From Verrucomicrobiota bacterium (GTDB taxonomy: Bacteria > Verrucomicrobiota > Verrucomicrobiia > Limisphaerales > DSYF01): DNA of 64,000 bases. Shown here in pieces: positions 60,450 to 64,000 of the stretch. The translations under genes and the position numbers were made by a program. Below the pieces are notes generated by a model, which did no database searches, was not told the DNA's origin, and saw only the letters and a list, made by a program, of their open reading frames with translations. The stretch is from assembly GCA_025457615.1 (NCBI GenBank), contig JALOTZ010000004.1:41776-105775 (forward strand). Direction: 5' to 3'. The first letter of the stretch is position 1; each line of letters starts with the position of its first letter.

Positions 60450-63371
60450 TTGAACCGCAGTTCCGCAAAACTCTCTTCCACCTTCCATCTGGCCTGGCTC
60501 CTTGCCTGCCTGGCGCTGGCATTCATGGCGCAAACCGGACTGGCCCAAGGCGCCGGGGAGGGAACCGTGAGCGGCACGGTGCTCAGCACTTGGGACGGGA
60601 CGCCCTTGCCATCGGTGGTAGTGAGCGTGCGGGGCACGACCCTGGCCACCCAGACGGATGCATCCGGACGATTTGAGCTCAAGCCGGTGCCCGCCGGCGA
60701 GCACATGCTCATCTTCTCCAAGCCGGGATACAACCGTGTAAGCGTCGAGGAAGTCCGGGTGCTGATGGGCCAGAGCTCGCGGGCGGACGTGCGGCTTAAT
60801 CCCGAGTTCTATGAGCTCGACACCTACGAGGTGGTGGCGGACCTGGTCGAGGACCAGTCGCTGCAAATCCTCTCTGACCGGCAGGATTCCGCGTCCCTTG
60901 TGGATGCCATCGGCTCGGAAACCTTTGCCAAGTACGCCTCCTCCGATGCGGCCGATATCGTCACCAAGGTCTCCGGCACCAGCGTCGTGGATGGCAAGTA
61001 CGCCGTGATTCGCGGCCTGAGCGATCGTTACACGAGTTCCACGCTCAACGGCGGTGAGATTCCCTCGCCCGATCCCTATCGAAAGGCCGTTCAGTTGGAC
61101 ATGTTCCCGTCCTCGATGATTAACAAGGTCGAGGTCAGCAAAACCTTCACGCCGGATCAACCGGGCGGGTTCACGGGCGGCGCCATCAACATCGTCACCA
61201 AGTCCTTTCCCGAGGAGTTCAAGGCCACAGTCAGTGCTGGCGTCGGCGCCAACAGCCAGGTGATCGGGAACGATGAGGTTTTGGGATACGACGGTGGCAG
61301 CACGGATTTTCTCGGGTTCGATGATGGCACTCGCGCGATTCCGGAGCAGATCGAGAGCGCCGATCCATCAGAGATCTTCTATCCGCAAACCAGCCAGCCG
61401 CAGTTCCGCAACGAGGCGGACGCCCAGGCTTACGAGGAACTCCTCAAATCGTTTGAATCGACCCAGCTTGGCCCCGAGGAGAAGACCGGGCAGCCCAACC
61501 TGAATTTCGGGGCCTCCGCCGGCGGCAGCGCCAAGCTGTTCAATCGCCCGTTGGGTTTGGCCGGATCCTTGAGCTACGACCTGAAGCACACCCATTATGA
61601 CGGGCTGTATCAGCGTTGGTCGCCACGCCCGGGAACCGAAGCCTTGGCGCTCGATCGCAATCTGGATGACACCCGGTCGGCGGAGGAAGTCAGTTGGGGC
61701 GCGGCCGCGACCTTGGGATACCAGGTGTTCCCGGATCACCGACTGGGCGTGAACTACATCTACAGTCAGAGCTCCGAGGATGTCGCCCGGCGGCGCGTCG
61801 GCCAGGTCAAGCCGGAGCAGATTGACGGGTCACAGCCATCCACAGCCTACCTCAACACGCTCTCGTTCACGGAACGAAACATCGCGGCGTTGCAGTTTCT
61901 TGGAGATCATGTGGTGCCCGACCTGAATGGGTTGTCAGTGAACTGGCTGGTTTCGGTCGTGGGGACCGCCCAGGAGGAACCGGATTTGCGCCTGTTCAAC
62001 TTCAACTCCTTCCCCACCGGCCAACCTGAGTTTGGCGGGTCCTCAGGCGTCCCGGAACCCGGCTTTCCCACCCGGTACTACCGCGATTTGCAGGAGGATA
62101 ACCGCACCTTCAAAGGGGATGTGAAGCTGCCCTTGGAACCGGACGAACCCGACAGCAATTACCTCAAGCTGGGTGGGCTGGCTGCAAAGTCGGAGCGGGA
62201 ATTTGTCGAGAAAACCTACAGCTATGGCGCGGCCAACCTGGTGTCCGGTGACCCCGAGACCTATCCCAACGAGTTCCTCACCGGAACCAACTTGGACTAC
62301 TATTACGTGCCTGCAGCCCGTCCCGGCCAGTCCGGTAATTACCGCTTCAGCCGCTGGCTGACTTCGGATATCGGCAACAACCTCTATAATGGCGAGCAAA
62401 CCATCACCGGCCTCTACGGGATGGCGGATGCACAGCCCCTGTCGTGGCTTCGGTTGTTGGGGGGGGCGCGGTATGAAACGACCGATCTTTCTGTGGATAG
62501 CACCTCCCGCGGCAATACGGACGTCACCACCGCCACCATCGAGGAGCAGGACTGGCTGCCCGCAGCCGGCCTGGTCTTCACCGTCATCACCAACATGAAC
62601 GTCCGGTTGCACTATTCGAAGACGCTGGCCCGCCCGACGTTTCGCGAGTTCGCCGCCTACCGCAGCTACGATGTGACGACTGACGAGTTGCTCCAAGGGA
62701 ATCCCAACCTGCAGACAAGCCATATTCAGAACTACGACCTGCGGTGGGAGTGGTTTCGCCGTCCCGGAGAATTGCTCTCCGCGAGCGTATTCTACAAGGA
62801 TATCGACGCACCCATTGAAAAGCAGGCCCTCGACCGCACGGGTGACATCGTCACTTACACCAATTATCCGCAGGCCAAGCTGTTCGGTGTCGAAGTGGAG
62901 GCGCGCAGTTCGCTGGACGTCATCGCCGGTGCGCTGCGCAACTTCAGTCTGGGAGCAAACCTGGCCTGGATCGAGTCCGAGGTGACTAATCCCGAGAACT
63001 TGGAGAAGACCAAAGTTCAGCCCACGCGGCCGCTGTTCGACCAGTCCCCGTACATCATTGGAGCGGACCTGACCTACGACAACCGGGCGCTGGGGACAAC
63101 TGTGTCCTTGGCCTTCTACCAGGCGGGCGAGCGCCTCTACCTGGTCAACCCGACCGGCTACGATGTGTACGAACAGCCGGCCCCGCAGTTGGATCTGGTG
63201 ATTTCCCAGCGCTTTGCCAAGCACTGGAAAGCGCGCTTCTACGCGAAAAACCTTCTCAATCCCGAGTTCGACCGCATCTACGGCCAGGCGGGCGAACTGG
63301 ACCGCGAATACCTCTACAGCTCCTACACGAAGGGGATCACCTTCAACCTCACCCTTTCCTACGAGTTCTGA
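60450..63371 (+). CDS. TonB-dependent outer-membrane receptor with carboxypeptidase-like domain
   Basis: 973 residues from the TTG at 60450. A signal peptide (LNRSSAKLSSTFHLAWLLAC... ending at GLAQG), then a carboxypeptidase-D regulatory-like domain (GEGTVSGTVLSTWDGTPLPS), a plug domain (KVSGTSVVDGKYAVIRGLSD, FTPDQPGGFTGGAINIVTKS) and a large barrel ending in the terminal aromatic FNLTLSYEF. The frame is open up to 60222 with an ATG at 60408, but only the TTG puts the signal peptide at the N-terminus, with AGGA 9 bases upstream. Substrate unknown; the neighbouring TonB2 locus probably energises it. Confidence 0.88.
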   Translation: MNRSSAKLSSTFHLAWLLACLALAFMAQTGLAQGAGEGTVSGTVLSTWDGTPLPSVVVSVRGTTLATQTDASGRFELKPVPAGEHMLIFSKPGYNRVSVEEVRVLMGQSSRADVRLNPEFYELDTYEVVADLVEDQSLQILSDRQDSASLVDAIGSETFAKYASSDAADIVTKVSGTSVVDGKYAVIRGLSDRYTSSTLNGGEIPSPDPYRKAVQLDMFPSSMINKVEVSKTFTPDQPGGFTGGAINIVTKSFPEEFKATVSAGVGANSQVIGNDEVLGYDGGSTDFLGFDDGTRAIPEQIESADPSEIFYPQTSQPQFRNEADAQAYEELLKSFESTQLGPEEKTGQPNLNFGASAGGSAKLFNRPLGLAGSLSYDLKHTHYDGLYQRWSPRPGTEALALDRNLDDTRSAEEVSWGAAATLGYQVFPDHRLGVNYIYSQSSEDVARRRVGQVKPEQIDGSQPSTAYLNTLSFTERNIAALQFLGDHVVPDLNGLSVNWLVSVVGTAQEEPDLRLFNFNSFPTGQPEFGGSSGVPEPGFPTRYYRDLQEDNRTFKGDVKLPLEPDEPDSNYLKLGGLAAKSEREFVEKTYSYGAANLVSGDPETYPNEFLTGTNLDYYYVPAARPGQSGNYRFSRWLTSDIGNNLYNGEQTITGLYGMADAQPLSWLRLLGGARYETTDLSVDSTSRGNTDVTTATIEEQDWLPAAGLVFTVITNMNVRLHYSKTLARPTFREFAAYRSYDVTTDELLQGNPNLQTSHIQNYDLRWEWFRRPGELLSASVFYKDIDAPIEKQALDRTGDIVTYTNYPQAKLFGVEVEARSSLDVIAGALRNFSLGANLAWIESEVTNPENLEKTKVQPTRPLFDQSPYIIGADLTYDNRALGTTVSLAFYQAGERLYLVNPTGYDVYEQPAPQLDLVISQRFAKHWKARFYAKNLLNPEFDRIYGQAGELDREYLYSSYTKGITFNLTLSYEF

Positions 63372-63423
63372 ACGGGTTGTGTCCGGGAGTGTGGGCCGAC
63401 CTGGACGGCCGGCAAGCCCGCCG

Positions 63424-63441
63424 TTTCACAGATATGTAACC
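63424..63441 (+). promoter_or_regulatory. Pho-box-like direct repeat before the beta-helix gene
   Basis: TTTCACA, GATA, TGTAACC: same 7-4-7 layout as the site at 54236-54253, with identical bases at most positions. It is about 108 bases before the gene at 63549 and 53 after the receptor stop. The -10 element was not recognised. This is a pattern-based guess. Confidence 0.4.
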
Positions 63442-63548
63442 ATTCCGACGTTGGACGGTGACTGAGCCGACCTACCGTGAATGCGCTTGGCTGCCCAGGT
63501 AACGGTGGCAGGCGACCAAACCAAGATTAACAACAGTCGAAACCATAT

Positions 63549-64000
63549 ATGATCATGAAAAACTCCTTCAAATCTGCGGTTTTTGCGGCCGGATGCGCCG
63601 CCGGGCTGCTGGGCACTTACGATGCCCACGCTGCCACCGTTCCGGTTGGTGGTTATCTGTATAACACCATCAATTGGTATGCGACCAATACGTATGTGCT
63701 GACCAACTTCACCTACGTCATGTCCAACGCCGTGCTCAACATCGAGCCGGGCACCGTGGTCAAGGGCGTCTCCGGCACCACCCTGGCCAACTTCGGCACC
63801 CTCTTCGTCACCCGCGGCGGCAAGATCTTTGCCCAGGGAACGGCTGCGAAACCGATCATCTTCACCGCGCAGGACGACGACGTGAACGATCCCTTCGACG
63901 TGGTCTCCACGGGCTTCCAACGGGGGTTGTGGGGGGGCATCGTCCTGATGGGCAAAGCGCGGCTGAACAACGTGCAGTTCGGTTCGACCAACGCGCCCAT
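63549..64000 (+). CDS. Secreted beta-helix-like surface protein, N-terminal part
   Basis: The gene runs off the right edge; about 150 codons are visible. Signal peptide from MKNSFKSAVFAAGCAAGLLG (cleavage probably after AHA). The mature part has the repeated beta-strand pattern of parallel beta-helix or multi-copper adhesion proteins: NAVLNIEPGTVVKGVSGTTL, LFVTRGGKIFAQGTAAKPII, FTAQDDDVNDPF, WGGIVLMGKARLNNV. Such proteins often end with a sorting signal, which cannot be seen. Start: ATG 63549 or 63555. It likely belongs with the receptor and TonB2 locus. Confidence 0.75.
   Translation, partial: MIMKNSFKSAVFAAGCAAGLLGTYDAHAATVPVGGYLYNTINWYATNTYVLTNFTYVMSNAVLNIEPGTVVKGVSGTTLANFGTLFVTRGGKIFAQGTAAKPIIFTAQDDDVNDPFDVVSTGFQRGLWGGIVLMGKARLNNVQFGSTNAP

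Overview
This 64 kb window is a stretch of high-GC (by eye about 60-65 %), Gram-negative chromosome carrying mostly housekeeping genes in compact operons. The ADP-heptose kinase rfaE1 and lpxD indicate an LPS outer membrane. A DUF2723 membrane glycosyltransferase-like protein, a DUF3568 lipoprotein, paired PilT ATPases with a receiver-like partner and a GspG-like lipoprotein suggest Verrucomicrobiota. That is an inference from gene families; no rRNA or tRNA gene was seen.

Layout. 1-12.5 kb: rfaE1/thiG (minus), a secreted fasciclin protein with its own promoter and terminator, a Rep/UvrD helicase, a DUF309 protein, ilvE, a mcsA-mcsB-clpC arginine-phosphorylation/proteolysis operon, a fatty acid desaturase and lpxD. 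11.9-15.5 kb: a minus-strand operon of 2-oxoacid:ferredoxin oxidoreductase (korA-korB) and KDPG aldolase. 15.6-21.7 kb: a HAD phosphatase, a TPR protein, small coding sequences, a NUDIX hydrolase, a cyclophilin, pheS, rplT, rpmI, a conserved-looking 89-residue protein and ispF. 21.65-22.15 kb: a repeat-rich intergenic region with a MITE-like element. 22.1-27.5 kb: gltX, a membrane class III nucleotide cyclase, small envelope proteins and larE.

27.5-32 kb: an overlapping pseudopilin operon, gspF-H-I-J-K; two of its genes carry a genomic repeat inside their prepilin leader. 32-35.7 kb: a peroxiredoxin, a decayed response-regulator fragment and aconitase. 35.8-41.8 kb (minus): pilT-pilT2-receiver-like protein, tlyA-nadK, a LacI-family regulator and a GspG-like lipoprotein. 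41.8-49.5 kb: a MidA-type methyltransferase converging on rsmE, then dnaJ, grpE and a 1300-residue DUF2723/TPR protein. 49.6-54.2 kb: nusB, a PHP phosphoesterase, ftsY, ribD and ribE.

54.3-64 kb: a complete TonB2-type energy-coupling locus (DUF3450, TtpC-like ExbB, ExbB, two ExbDs, TonB, TPR protein), then a large TonB-dependent receptor and the start of a secreted, beta-helix-like protein. Pho-box-like direct repeats lie before the first gene of the locus and before the beta-helix gene, so phosphate control of a dedicated outer-membrane uptake system is a reasonable hypothesis.

The least expected structure is a dispersed palindromic repeat family (core GCTGCGGGTCGCNGACCC) with at least six recognisable copies, two of them inside pseudopilin leader peptides, and one inside an element with 17-bp inverted termini just upstream of gltX.
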